From contig NZ_JAPWGY010000001.1 of NCBI RefSeq assembly GCF_027214005.1, forward strand, positions 248,001 through 312,000: DNA of 64,000 bases, in the 5' to 3' direction. The DNA comes from Kiloniella laminariae. GTDB lineage: Bacteria > Pseudomonadota > Alphaproteobacteria > Kiloniellales > Kiloniellaceae. Shown here one piece after another: positions 9,232 to 18,197 of this stretch (within the stretch, counting starts at the first letter, position 1; the number at the start of each line of letters is the position of its first letter). The notes under the pieces are model-generated. The model was not told the DNA's origin, searched no databases, and saw nothing but the letters and a program-made list of their open reading frames with translations. The position numbers and the translations under genes were made by a program.

Positions 9232-9768
9232 TTACTCTGCACTTATCTGCGCAGCCATGACTTCGTAGCTGGCAAGCTGTTCCCGGGTGTGGGTGATATC
9301 CTGGTCAAGCCAGCCACTGAACTCACCTTTGGCCGGGGTGTAGCCCTGTTTCAGCTCCAGCAACCTGTTGAGCTGGCGTTCGTGGATATCAACCAGCAAA
9401 TTGATCTGCATGTTACGGGTCTTCTCGTCAGCGAGATGAAGCAGACGCATCTTAATGGCAATGATCAGCTTGCTCATATCCGTAACCGGAGCGCGAAGAT
9501 TGGAGGCCATCAGTTCGTCAAACTCTTCCCGCCCGGTCTGGGTCAGGCAGAGTTCACTTTCTTCGTCAGGATTTTTTTTGACGAGCCCTTCAACCTTGAG
9601 AACTTCCAATGGCGTGCCAATAAGATCAAGAGAGGGGCCGACAACAAGGCTGGTAAAACCGCGGACAGTCTGGGCTAGTTCACCATAACTCATGGCTTTT
9701 TCCAGCAAAAGTCCCAGCGCAAGCAGGCGCGTGGCTTCGGCGGGGACCAGAGTATTATCGCGGTACAT
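9232..9768 (-). CDS. PadR-like winged-helix transcriptional regulator
   Basis: A 178-residue protein. Residues 10-85 look like a winged helix (ALGLLLEKAMSYGELAQTVRGF, then KVEGLVKKNPDEESELCLTQTGREEFDELM as helix plus wing), and residues 95-178 form a helical domain like the PadR/Vir_act_alpha_C dimerisation arm (LLVDIHERQLNRLLELKQGY). This arrangement is typical of PadR regulators of 170-190 residues. It is a single gene with no obvious partner; the ligand and targets are unknown. The next gene upstream is on the same strand but about 110 bases away (hemA), so co-transcription is possible. Confidence 0.7.
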   Translation of the reverse strand: MYRDNTLVPAEATRLLALGLLLEKAMSYGELAQTVRGFTSLVVGPSLDLIGTPLEVLKVEGLVKKNPDEESELCLTQTGREEFDELMASNLRAPVTDMSKLIIAIKMRLLHLADEKTRNMQINLLVDIHERQLNRLLELKQGYTPAKGEFSGWLDQDITHTREQLASYEVMAAQISAE

Positions 9769-9878
9769 CGGTTCGCTCCTGAATAGAAGACTCTACGGCA
9801 GATCAAGCATCTGCACAAAACCTATCGTGCCGCGTTCCTCTTGTCCAGTCAAATGCGAATGATTCGCAAATTTGCGGT

Positions 9879-11090
9879 TTATGCTGCGATCCGAAGATTC
9901 AGTTCCTGCCAGATTTCCTTGAGCGCCCGGGTGAGATACGCGATATCCTCATCACTGTGTACGGGCGATGGTGTCAGCCTCAGACGTTCGGTTCCCTTTG
10001 GAACAGTGGGATAGTTGATCGGCTGAACGTAAATCCCGTAGCGGGTCATCAAGGTGTCGGTAATCTGGCGGCAGAGAACAGGATCCCCTACCATAACAGG
10101 AACGATGTGGGTGTCAGAGTGCTGAACCGGAAGTCCAGCTTCCTTGAGCTGGCGCCGGGTTTCACTGGCCCGGTCCTGGTGGCGGGAGCGTTCAAAGCTG
10201 CTTTGCTTGAGGTGCTGGATACTGGCCAGGGCTCCTGCGGCAACAGCGGGAGGCAAAGAGGTCGTGAAGATAAAGCCCGAAGCATAGCTCCGGATGAAAT
10301 CGACCAGGCTTGCTGTTGCAGTAATGTAACCTCCGACAACACCAACGGCCTTGCCGAGGGTGCCTTCTATGACGTCCAGTCGATGGCAGAGGTTATCCCG
10401 ATCGGCAATACCACCGCCACGGGGACCGTAGAGTCCTACGGCATGGACCTCATCAAGGTAGGTGATGGCATTGTATTTGTCAGCCAGATCACAGAAGGCT
10501 TCAATCGGTGCGACATCTCCATCCATGGAATAGACGGATTCAAAGGCAATGATCTTTGGTCGCGCCGGATCAATTTCCTTCAGGCGAGCTTCAAGATCGG
10601 CTGCGTCATTGTGCTTGAAGATGATCTTTTCGGCCTTGCTGTGGCGGATACCTTCGATCATGGAGGCATGGTTCATGGAATCTGACAGAACCACACAGTT
10701 CGGCAGTTTTCCAGCGAGTGTGCTCAGCGCAGCCCAGTTGGATACATAACCAGAGGTGAAAAGCAGGGCGGCTTCCTTGTGGTGCCAGTCTGCCAGTTCC
10801 CGTTCCAGAAGAACATGATAGTGATTGTTGCCGGAGATATTGCGGGTTCCGCCTGCACCTGCGCCGCACTTGTCTAGTGCCTCATGCATGGCCGCGATGA
10901 CCTTGGGATTCTGGCCCATGCCCAGATAGTCGTTGGAGCACCAGACAGTGACCGGACGGTTGCCCTTGTCGCTGTAATGGGTTGCACTGGGAAACTGGCC
11001 GGCCTTACGTTCAAGGTCAGCAAATACCCGATAGCGTCCTTCTTCCTTGAGGTCAGCTACCGCGGTGCTGAAAAACTTTTCGTAATCCAT
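9879..11090 (-). CDS. hemA: 5-aminolevulinate synthase (C4 pathway)
   Basis: A 403-residue PLP enzyme that condenses glycine and succinyl-CoA to 5-aminolevulinate, the first step of haem synthesis in alphaproteobacteria. Key features are [13 protein letters not shown] near residue 50, the [11 protein letters not shown] segment, [15 protein letters not shown] (D213 and H216 hold PLP), and the PLP lysine K247 in [14 protein letters not shown]. The length equals that of rhodobacterial HemA. It is transcribed leftwards from a 346-base intergenic region. This gene is a good class marker, because most other proteobacteria use the glutamyl-tRNA route. Confidence 0.97.
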   Translation of the reverse strand: MDYEKFFSTAVADLKEEGRYRVFADLERKAGQFPSATHYSDKGNRPVTVWCSNDYLGMGQNPKVIAAMHEALDKCGAGAGGTRNISGNNHYHVLLERELADWHHKEAALLFTSGYVSNWAALSTLAGKLPNCVVLSDSMNHASMIEGIRHSKAEKIIFKHNDAADLEARLKEIDPARPKIIAFESVYSMDGDVAPIEAFCDLADKYNAITYLDEVHAVGLYGPRGGGIADRDNLCHRLDVIEGTLGKAVGVVGGYITATASLVDFIRSYASGFIFTTSLPPAVAAGALASIQHLKQSSFERSRHQDRASETRRQLKEAGLPVQHSDTHIVPVMVGDPVLCRQITDTLMTRYGIYVQPINYPTVPKGTERLRLTPSPVHSDEDIAYLTRALKEIWQELNLRIAA

Positions 11091-11436
11091 CTGCTCTTCT
11101 CGCCTAACGTGGGCCGTTTAATCCGGCTTGTTGTTGCTTGCCGTGAGGTTCCCCAGAACAAGCTTATCAGTTGCTGAATTAATGAATAGTGTACCCCAAA
11201 TCAACAACAATTGGCAGTCTATTGCGTCATCATACTATCACCAACGCGACTGAACGACGCATAAAGATAACAAGGTCTGTACAAATGACTGTTACCTCTT
11301 CGCGATCCTTCTGCATTGATCGATGTCAAGAGTCCGCGAATTTATTGAAACCGGAATGCTCACCAGAATCCCCGCCGGAATACTGATGGGGACAAACGAT
11401 AAAAGATGGCTGAGGTGCCATCTTTTATCGTGGAAA
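11091..11436. other. Intergenic region upstream of hemA
   Basis: This 346-base gap contains the hemA leader (minus strand) and, at its right end, the terminator of the aminotransferase gene. I looked for an FNR-type TTGAT-N4-ATCAA box and found none intact. No supported small gene. Confidence 0.5.
11397..11430 (-). terminator. Terminator-like perfect hairpin after the aminotransferase gene
   Basis: CGATAAAAGATGGC (11397-11410) pairs perfectly over 14 bp with 11417-11430 around a 6-base loop. On the minus strand it begins seven bases after the stop at 11437. The poly-U stretch is inside the lower stem rather than beyond it, so termination efficiency is uncertain. Confidence 0.65.
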
Positions 11437-12828
11437 CTAAGCCACGGAAAGCAGGCCTTCCCGTCTTGTCCAGTCCAGCGTTTTTTCCAGGGCTTTTGCA
11501 AAGCGCCCGATCATTTGATCAATCTGATCATCAGTGATGATCAAAGGAGGGCAGAAAGCGATCGTATCCCCCATGTTCCGGATAATCAGTCCTTCTTCCA
11601 CAGCCCGCTCGTTCAGATAGGTGCCGACCTTTCCCGCAGGTGAAAAGCTCTCTTTTGTCCGTTTGTTTTGCACGAGCTCGACCCCGGCTATAAGACCGAT
11701 GCCCCGGACTTCTCCCACCAGAGGGTGATCTTTGAAAGCGGCCAGACGGTTTTGAAGATGTGCGCCGGTTTCGGCGACCTGGGCAAAGAGGTTGCGCTCT
11801 TCGTAAATTTTTAGGGTTTCAAGAGCGACTGCCGCACAAACGGGATGACCGGAATAGGTGAATCCGTGACCCAGTACGCCGATCTTGTCAGAATTATCGG
11901 CAATGACCTGATAGAATTTGTCATTCAGCATGACTGCCGAGATGGGAAGGTAGGAAGAACTGAGGGCTTTGGCCATGGACATGATATCGGGTTCAATCCC
12001 GAAAGTCTGACTGCCAAAGCTGTTCCCGGTGCGCCCAAATCCGCAGATCACCTCATCTGCAATCAATAGAATGTCGTGTTTCCTGAGCACGGTCTGGATT
12101 TTTTCCCAATAAGTCGCCGGAGGAATAATCACACCGCCAGCGCCCATCACTGGCTCCCCAATAAAAGCTGCAATGGTCTCGGGACCTTCGGACAGAATCA
12201 TCTCTTCAAGCTCGCATGCCATGCGGCTGGCAAATGCTTCTTCACTTTCTCCTTCTTTCCCGAACCGCCAGTAGTGGGGGCAGGATGTATGGAGGATATT
12301 ATTGATTGGCAAATCAAAGTCAGTCTGGTTGACGGGTAACCCTGTCATGCTGGCTGTTGCGACAGTAACGCCGTGATAGCCTTTGACCCGGCTGATAATC
12401 TTCTTTTTTTCGGGGCGACCAAGCGCATTGTTGTAATACCAGACCAGCTTGACGATTGTATCGTTGGCTTCCGAACCCGAGTTGGCAAAGATCACTTTCG
12501 ACATTGGCACAGGGGCCATGGCGATCAGTTTTTCGGAAAGCTCAACAGCGGGAATCGCTGTCTTGTGGGTGAAACCGTGGTAAAATGGCAGGGCGCGCAT
12601 TTGTTTGGCGGCAGCCTCAACCAGGCGTTCCTCACTGAAGCCCAAAGACGTGGACCAGAGTCCCGCCATGCCTTCGATGTAAGATTTTCCCTGATCATCG
12701 AAGACTTCAATTCCCTTGCCGTGGGTTATCACGAGCGGGCCCTTTTTTTCGTGGGCCCTGGCGTTTGTATAGGGGTGCAGACAGTAGGCGATGTCGCGAC
12801 TGGCAATCGAATTGGGCTTGGGGCTCAT
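11437..12828 (-). CDS. Class III (omega) aminotransferase
   Basis: A 463-residue PLP-dependent aminotransferase of the omega-amino acid/diamine:pyruvate type. Fold landmarks are SGSEANDTIVKLVWYY, YHGVTVATASMTG, the PLP aspartate D258 in LIADEVICGFGRTG, and the Schiff-base lysine K287 in MSMAKALSS. The sequence matches the subgroup acting on putrescine, beta-alanine or aromatic omega-amines with pyruvate as acceptor, but the donor cannot be fixed. ATG 12828 has AGGAAACC eight bases upstream and is preferred to the longer frame from 12915. It is a single gene with its own terminator. Confidence 0.92.
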   Translation of the reverse strand: MSPKPNSIASRDIAYCLHPYTNARAHEKKGPLVITHGKGIEVFDDQGKSYIEGMAGLWSTSLGFSEERLVEAAAKQMRALPFYHGFTHKTAIPAVELSEKLIAMAPVPMSKVIFANSGSEANDTIVKLVWYYNNALGRPEKKKIISRVKGYHGVTVATASMTGLPVNQTDFDLPINNILHTSCPHYWRFGKEGESEEAFASRMACELEEMILSEGPETIAAFIGEPVMGAGGVIIPPATYWEKIQTVLRKHDILLIADEVICGFGRTGNSFGSQTFGIEPDIMSMAKALSSSYLPISAVMLNDKFYQVIADNSDKIGVLGHGFTYSGHPVCAAVALETLKIYEERNLFAQVAETGAHLQNRLAAFKDHPLVGEVRGIGLIAGVELVQNKRTKESFSPAGKVGTYLNERAVEEGLIIRNMGDTIAFCPPLIITDDQIDQMIGRFAKALEKTLDWTRREGLLSVA

Positions 12829-13052
12829 GAAGGTTTCCTGTTTGGTCACAAGTGAGTTTGTTGACGAGGGGCAATCATTTAGGAAAATAAGTACTAGCCT
12901 CTGTAAACAAGGCAATTACACCCGAGTGTGGGGTTTTCTTCAAGAAGAGAAACGCCGCATTCAAATTTGCCATATGATTGATGTACTTTCAGTGAAAAAG
13001 AGGATTTTTGTCTCTCTTATTAATATGGAAATGATTTCCTTATAGGATCGGG

Positions 13053-14411
13053 TTGTCCTCACCAGAAGAGGTGATAAACGGTTTCAGGGATTTTGACGGA
13101 ATGAATTCTGGGGAAGATGAATCTTATCAGCTGTTGCAACAGGATTTTGTCGATCAATGCCATAGTGTTGTCGAAGATCTTGAAGACCGCCTCAATCAGG
13201 TCTACGCCGGACAGATGGGCGAAGCCGAAGCGATTCAGCTCATTCGTCGAGAGGCCCATAATCTCAAGGGCCAGGGGACGGTGTTCGGCTTTTCTGTGAT
13301 TGCCATGATTGCACACAGGCTGGAAGATTATCTGGCGAAAACCAACAGCTTGGGTGGAGAAAATATAGATGCAGTGAATGTGTATCTGGATCACATCGGT
13401 AAACTGGCAGATGTAAACCGGGTGTTGGATCAGACAGAAGCGGCACGTTTATTACGCTCTCTTCCTCAGGCATCCGACTTGTCACAGGGGCAGGTCAGCC
13501 TTGAAACAGGAGCAGTTGAAGAAGTCGAAGTGATGGTTTCTATCTCCAGTCGTTTGCATCTGCATCGCCTGGCTCAGGAACTTAATCGGCCGGGATGGCG
13601 GATGATCTCTTTTGGCAGCACCTTGGAATTGCTTGAAAATGCCTTGGTCAGCCCCCCCGATGGGGTGATTGTGTCAGGGGAGATGCCAAAGGTTTCGGGC
13701 ATAGATCTCGGACGCATTTTTCAGGTTCTGGATCGTGTTCGCGATATACCCTTTGTGCTCCTGACAAGCCGAAAAAAAGATTCTGCTCACTTTGCCGGGT
13801 TACCAGAACGGACTGAATTTATCAGCACGGGTACGAGTTTCTCTCAAGACGTCCTCAGGGTTTCCAAATGCTTTTCTGCCGCGGCAAAAAATACTGAAGC
13901 ATCACAGATACCAAAACAGAAACGATCTCTGGGGAACGAGAGGGGTGTTGAAAAAACGGCTGTAAAACAAGCTGGTTTGAGCCGGGAGCCAAGAAAAGGC
14001 GATGGGGAGGAACAACCGGAAAAATCCCGCAACCTGAAAATCTTGGTCGCAGAAGATAACAAGATCAACAGGATGTTGATCCAGAGCTTTTTCGAAAAAC
14101 TGCCTTTTGACCTGATGTTTGCCGAGAATGGTGTCGAAGCTGTTGAATGCTGCCGCAGAGAGAAATTTGATGTTGTCCTGATGGATGTCATCATGCCTGA
14201 GATGGACGGAATGGAAGCCACAGGCAAAATCAGGGCACTGGAGAATAACGAGGCAGGGAAGGTGCCGATTATTGCTCTTACTGCAGATGATACCGAAGAA
14301 GATCGTCTGCGCTACAAGGAAGCGGGCATGAACGGTTGTATTGGAAAACCGATTGATCCAATGACTTTGATTGAGATGATCAACAGTCTTGTGGCCCGCC
14401 CTTGTCCCTGA
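13053..14411 (+). CDS. Hpt-receiver signalling protein with a degenerate central receiver
   Basis: A 452-residue cytoplasmic phosphorelay protein. Residues 25-130 are a histidine phosphotransfer domain with H69 in REAHNLKGQG. Residues 155-270 fold like a receiver but the phospho-acceptor position reads VIVSGEMP, with S208 in place of aspartate. A charged linker (about 280-325) precedes an intact C-terminal receiver (about 329-447) with acidic pair E334/D335, acceptor D378 (LMDVIMPEMDG) and a conserved KP lysine. There is no kinase domain, so it must receive phosphate from a partner outside the window. The start is uncertain: TTG 13053 has AGGA five bases upstream; GTG 13071 and ATG 13101 are alternatives that keep the Hpt domain. 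Confidence 0.85.
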   Translation: MSSPEEVINGFRDFDGMNSGEDESYQLLQQDFVDQCHSVVEDLEDRLNQVYAGQMGEAEAIQLIRREAHNLKGQGTVFGFSVIAMIAHRLEDYLAKTNSLGGENIDAVNVYLDHIGKLADVNRVLDQTEAARLLRSLPQASDLSQGQVSLETGAVEEVEVMVSISSRLHLHRLAQELNRPGWRMISFGSTLELLENALVSPPDGVIVSGEMPKVSGIDLGRIFQVLDRVRDIPFVLLTSRKKDSAHFAGLPERTEFISTGTSFSQDVLRVSKCFSAAAKNTEASQIPKQKRSLGNERGVEKTAVKQAGLSREPRKGDGEEQPEKSRNLKILVAEDNKINRMLIQSFFEKLPFDLMFAENGVEAVECCRREKFDVVLMDVIMPEMDGMEATGKIRALENNEAGKVPIIALTADDTEEDRLRYKEAGMNGCIGKPIDPMTLIEMINSLVARPCP

Positions 14412-14489
14412 CGGGGATAAAGAGGCAGGGATTAACGAATCTGGAAAAATCTGTCTGTACATATTTGTCTATTTGGAAAAGGTGACGGT

Positions 14490-16097
14490 GTGAAAAAATA
14501 TCCCCATTACAAGGCCGGGAAAGCATTGTTGATTTTCCTGGTACTGGTTTTGTTTTTTTCAGGAAGAGGCAGCATTCTTGCTGCTGAAAATACCTTCCGC
14601 TGGGCCTATCAGGGAGATATCCAATCCCTTGATCCCCACGTACTGAATGAAAGTTTTACATTGGGATTCCTCTCTAATGTATATGAGGGGTTGGTTCGCC
14701 GGGATCACGATCTCAAAATTGAACCGGCTCTGGCGGAAAGCTGGGAACAACTTGAGCCGACCCGGTGGCGGTTTTATCTGCGCCAGAACGTGGTGTTTCA
14801 CAACGGCAATCCTTTTACAGCAAGTGATGTGGTTTTTACCTTTGAGCGGGCTTTGCATAAGGACGCCAATGCCAAGAGCTATATTCCACAGGGCTTGAAA
14901 GTTGAAGTCATTGATGACTTTACGATTGATTTCATTACAGCAACTCCCAATCCGATACTCTTTCATGAATGGCCGAACCTCCTGATTATGGATCGGGAAT
15001 GGAGTGAGGCTAATGGTGCAGAAATTCCGGCATCTGTCGCCGAGGGACGTACAGGTTTTGCTTCAGCCCATGCCAATGGAACAGGGGCGTTTCGTTTGCT
15101 TTCACGTGTAGAGGGCGGGGCTGCAGAGCTGGAAGTCAACAAGCTGTGGTGGGATACGAAAAAACATAACCTTGATCGCGTGATTTTCTCTCCGATAGGC
15201 AAGGATGCGACAAGGGTCGCTGCGTTGATTTCAGGAGAGATGGACCTGATCTATCCTGTGCCACTACAGGACATTGCCGCGATAGAGGCATTAGAAGAAA
15301 CCAGGATTGTTGCCGGCCCGGAAGTAAGAACGATGTTCCTTGGCATGGATCAAATGCGCGACGAGCTGCTTTATTCCAATGTGAAGGGTAAAAACCCTTT
15401 CGCAGATCGCAGGGTGCGCGAAGCTTTTTACCGGGCTATTGATGTCGAGCTTCTGAACAAAAAAGTGCTCTATGGCATCGGGACACCAGCTGCAACAATG
15501 ATTTCTCCTCTGTTATTTGCTCCTGCGGGTCAAATGCGGCGCCTTGACTATGATCCGGATAAAGCGCGGGTGCTGTTAAGGGATGCTGGCTATGAAAAGG
15601 GGTTTGAACTGGAACTGCTTTGCCCTAACGACCGCTATCTGAAGGATGAAGAGCTCTGTCTGGCTGTGGCCGCTTTTCTGGCCAAAGTAGGGATTACAGC
15701 CAAGGTCGAGGCGATCCCGAAATCGCAGTTTTTTAAACGCTTGTTGGGCCAGGATACATCGTTCTATTTCCTCGGCTGGACGCCGGGGAGCCTGGACAGT
15801 TACAACGTGATCCAAAATGTGATGGGCAGTCCTGACAAGGAGCTGAAGCGGGGTGGCTTTAATTTTGGAGGCTACAGCAATTCCAGAATTGATGACTTGT
15901 CAGAAAAAATCCTGGTCGAGATTGATCAGGACAGGCGGGATGAACTGATTACACAAGCCTATCAGATTCTCGCCGAGGATGTTGGTTATATCCCGCTACA
16001 CCAGCAAGGGGTGGTCTGGGGTGTTCGTCGTGGTGTCGAAGTCCGGAGCAGGGCTGATGACAGCCTGATGCTCTATACGATTACAAAAGGCGACTAG
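14490..16097 (+). CDS. Family 5 ABC transporter substrate-binding protein (peptide/nickel type)
   Basis: A 535-residue periplasmic binding protein of the DppA/OppA family. The signal peptide covers about residues 1-31. The family signature is LAESWEQLEPTRWRFYLRQN followed by VVFHNGNPFTASDVVFTFERAL. It starts at GTG 14490 with AAAAGGTGA upstream. No permease or ATPase gene adjoins it, so it is an orphan that may feed a transporter elsewhere or act as a sensory binding protein for the Hpt-receiver gene 78 bases upstream; the latter is speculation from position. Confidence 0.88.
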   Translation: MKKYPHYKAGKALLIFLVLVLFFSGRGSILAAENTFRWAYQGDIQSLDPHVLNESFTLGFLSNVYEGLVRRDHDLKIEPALAESWEQLEPTRWRFYLRQNVVFHNGNPFTASDVVFTFERALHKDANAKSYIPQGLKVEVIDDFTIDFITATPNPILFHEWPNLLIMDREWSEANGAEIPASVAEGRTGFASAHANGTGAFRLLSRVEGGAAELEVNKLWWDTKKHNLDRVIFSPIGKDATRVAALISGEMDLIYPVPLQDIAAIEALEETRIVAGPEVRTMFLGMDQMRDELLYSNVKGKNPFADRRVREAFYRAIDVELLNKKVLYGIGTPAATMISPLLFAPAGQMRRLDYDPDKARVLLRDAGYEKGFELELLCPNDRYLKDEELCLAVAAFLAKVGITAKVEAIPKSQFFKRLLGQDTSFYFLGWTPGSLDSYNVIQNVMGSPDKELKRGGFNFGGYSNSRIDDLSEKILVEIDQDRRDELITQAYQILAEDVGYIPLHQQGVVWGVRRGVEVRSRADDSLMLYTITKGD

Positions 16098-16254
16098 TCT
16101 AAAGGTTCGTCAGAACCGGGCGGATTTCTACTCAGGGGTGTCGAGAGGTGAAGGGCTTTGCACACAAGAAATTTATGTGTCGTGATACAGGAAAATCACT
16201 GATTTCACGCTAGACTTTATCCCTGTTTCGGTTTCGGGAGAAAGGAAAGAGGGG

Positions 16255-16743
16255 ATGGAGTCTTTCACAAACGCTTGTCGTCGGCAAAGGAGGCAAAATT
16301 ACTGGCTCCTGTTGCAGGGAATAGCCTTGTCGCTGGCCATCTTCTTTATATCGGTCGCTCCCCCCGTAAAGGCAGCAACAGCACCGCAACGGGTCCAGGT
16401 GACGGGTGAAATCATTGATACCTGGTGTTATGTCACCGAGATCATGGGGGATGCCCAGGGAACTGCGCATCATCTTTGTGCCGTCTGGTGCGCGATTGGA
16501 GGTATTCCAGTGAGTATTCTCGGCGAAGACGGGAATGTTTACATGGTTTTACGGGTGGAAAACGAAGACACCAACGTCGCTAATCCAACCATAGTCAATA
16601 TCCAGACGCACAAGGTGACAGTTGACGGAGACCTCTACGAGAGAGACGGGGTCAAATATCTTTTTGTCACGCAGGTGGCTGATGACCAGGGGGTGGTTAA
16701 TCTCAACCACGAAGATTATGGCATTATACCTTTCGGGAAATAA
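16255..16743 (+). CDS. Exported Cys/His-rich protein of unknown function
   Basis: A 162-residue protein with an N-terminal signal or anchor (arginine-rich start, hydrophobic 17-40, AKAAT-like cleavage region PPVKAAT). The mature part contains GEIIDTWCY (C58) and AHHLCAVWCAIGGIPVSIL (H72, H73, C75, C79), then a small beta domain. Similar exported proteins share a GEIVD-C...HxxCAxxCxxGGIP pattern and have no assigned function that I know of. The cysteine/histidine cluster suggests metal or haem binding, or disulfide exchange. It heads a three-gene unit: five bases later comes another Cys-rich exported protein, then SCO1/SenC. GGAAAGAGGGG lies just before the ATG. Confidence 0.75.
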   Translation: MESFTNACRRQRRQNYWLLLQGIALSLAIFFISVAPPVKAATAPQRVQVTGEIIDTWCYVTEIMGDAQGTAHHLCAVWCAIGGIPVSILGEDGNVYMVLRVENEDTNVANPTIVNIQTHKVTVDGDLYERDGVKYLFVTQVADDQGVVNLNHEDYGIIPFGK

Positions 16744-16747
16744 GATC

Positions 16748-17290
16748 ATGAAAAAATTGCCTATAGAGCACTGGAGAATTCGGGGGCTTGTCATGGCCAT
16801 TGCCCTGTTGTCCGGTATCCCACAGGTTGAGGCCGCAAATGAATGGGGTATTGAGCACGAGCAAGCGACGGAGTTGACAGGCAGGGTTGTTGATCTGGCC
16901 TGTGAACTCAGTGGAAACTGTCCGGATAGCTGTGGCGCAGGCAAGCGACAGCTCGGCCTGCTTCTGCCGGATGGAAAACTCTATCCTGTGGTCAAGGGCG
17001 GCACGAACTTTGCCGGGGGAACAGAAGATCTGATCGCTCATTGTGGCAAGTCGGTGCAGGTGGATGGTTTGTTGATTCAAGATCCTCTGATGACACTTTA
17101 TTTTGTCCAGAGAGTACGTTCGGAAAAAACCGGAGAGTGGGAAAAAGCCAGTAAATGGGGACAGAAATGGCTGGCGGCCAATCCGGGGAAAGATCTGGGA
17201 AAATGGTTTCGTTCGGACGAGAGAATACACAAGATTGTCGAAGAAGGTGGCAAACTTGGTATCCCGGGCTTGATCTATGAGGAAGAGTGA
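16748..17290 (+). CDS. Second exported Cys-rich protein of the SCO cassette
   Basis: A 180-residue protein with a signal peptide (about 1-29, cleavage near VEAAN). The mature start resembles the upstream protein: GRVVDLACELSGNC (C52, C58) and SCGAGKRQLGLLLPDGKLYPVVKGG (C62), with C99 in AHCGK. It thus seems to be a distant relative sharing a beta fold (G-x-VD-x-C, then a LLLPDGKLYP strand as in ILGEDGNVYMV). The C-terminal 60 residues are helical and charged. ATG 16748 follows the upstream stop by four bases; a longer frame from 16622 would overlap and has no ribosome site. The stop abuts the SCO start (17290/17291). Function unknown. Confidence 0.75.
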   Translation: MKKLPIEHWRIRGLVMAIALLSGIPQVEAANEWGIEHEQATELTGRVVDLACELSGNCPDSCGAGKRQLGLLLPDGKLYPVVKGGTNFAGGTEDLIAHCGKSVQVDGLLIQDPLMTLYFVQRVRSEKTGEWEKASKWGQKWLAANPGKDLGKWFRSDERIHKIVEEGGKLGIPGLIYEEE

Positions 17291-17989
17291 ATGAACTGGC
17301 AGACTTTGTTTCAGAAATTCGCCCTGCTACTTGTCATCATCTTTGGAACAGAAAGTACGGCCCTGTTTGCCCAGGCAGTTGCTGAAACCGTCCCGGTGCC
17401 AGATTCAAAAACCGCTTCAGAAACCGCCCCGGTTACGCCTCCTGCCCTGGAGGCGTTGTTCGGAGGGACTTTCGAACTGCTTGATCATCAGGGGTCTGTT
17501 CGCCGGGATAGTGATTGGCCCGATAAACTTAAGCTGATTTTCTTTGGCTATACGCATTGTCCTGCCATTTGTCCGACGAGTTTGAATGATATTTCTGAAG
17601 CGCTGGATTTGTTGGGGAATGAAGCTGACTTGATACAGCCACTGTTTATCACGGTCGATCCTGAACGGGACAGGCCAGTGGTTTTGGCTGACTATATAAG
17701 TTCTTTTCATCCTTCCCTGATCGGGTTGAGCGGAACCGAGGAACAGGTTGCTGCTGTGAGTAAGAAATTCCGGGTACAGCGTCATAAAATTCTGCTTTCC
17801 GAAGAAGATCACAGTGCCCATTCAGAACATTCCGACGGGCATGGCGGTGCTGTAAATTACGATGCTGCCCATAGTTCGCTGACCTATTTGATGGATACAG
17901 AAGGAAAATTTTTGACAATATTCCCTTATGATACTGGGGCTAACGTGATGGCACAGCGTTTGAAAGTGTATCTGGAAAAGTCCAGATGA
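17291..17989 (+). CDS. SCO1/SenC family copper-binding thioredoxin-like protein
   Basis: A 232-residue exported or membrane-anchored protein. After the N-terminal hydrophobic segment (about 10-28) and a Pro/Thr-rich linker, the thioredoxin-like fold carries the metal motif C90-PAI-C94 in FFGYTHCPAICPTS and the third ligand H194 in AAHSSLTYLMD. SCO proteins deliver copper to the CuA site of cytochrome oxidase or act as periplasmic thiol reductants. A His-rich insertion (about 174-185, DHSAHSEHSDGHGG) sits just before the ligand loop and is unusual. Its neighbours are not oxidase genes but two Cys-rich exported proteins, so a different client is possible. Confidence 0.92.
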   Translation: MNWQTLFQKFALLLVIIFGTESTALFAQAVAETVPVPDSKTASETAPVTPPALEALFGGTFELLDHQGSVRRDSDWPDKLKLIFFGYTHCPAICPTSLNDISEALDLLGNEADLIQPLFITVDPERDRPVVLADYISSFHPSLIGLSGTEEQVAAVSKKFRVQRHKILLSEEDHSAHSEHSDGHGGAVNYDAAHSSLTYLMDTEGKFLTIFPYDTGANVMAQRLKVYLEKSR

Positions 17990-18197
17990 GGGTCTTCTTT
18001 ATAAAAGATCGACAAAGGTTTTCCTGTTGAGGAAAACAGAATTTATGCGTGATAAAGGTGGCCTTCTCGGCCCGGGGCAGTAATAGTGTTGCAACCTCCT
18101 TTCTCAAGCAGGGCTCGGGCCTCGATCCCAGCTTTGTGTCACCTTTTCAGCGATCCATGGGTTTTACTTTCGGAAAGCTGTTATATTCCGGATTATC

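Noticed and set aside
18018-18037. GTTTTCC/GGAAAAC hairpin after the SCO gene
   Set aside because: No T tail; too weak to call a terminator.
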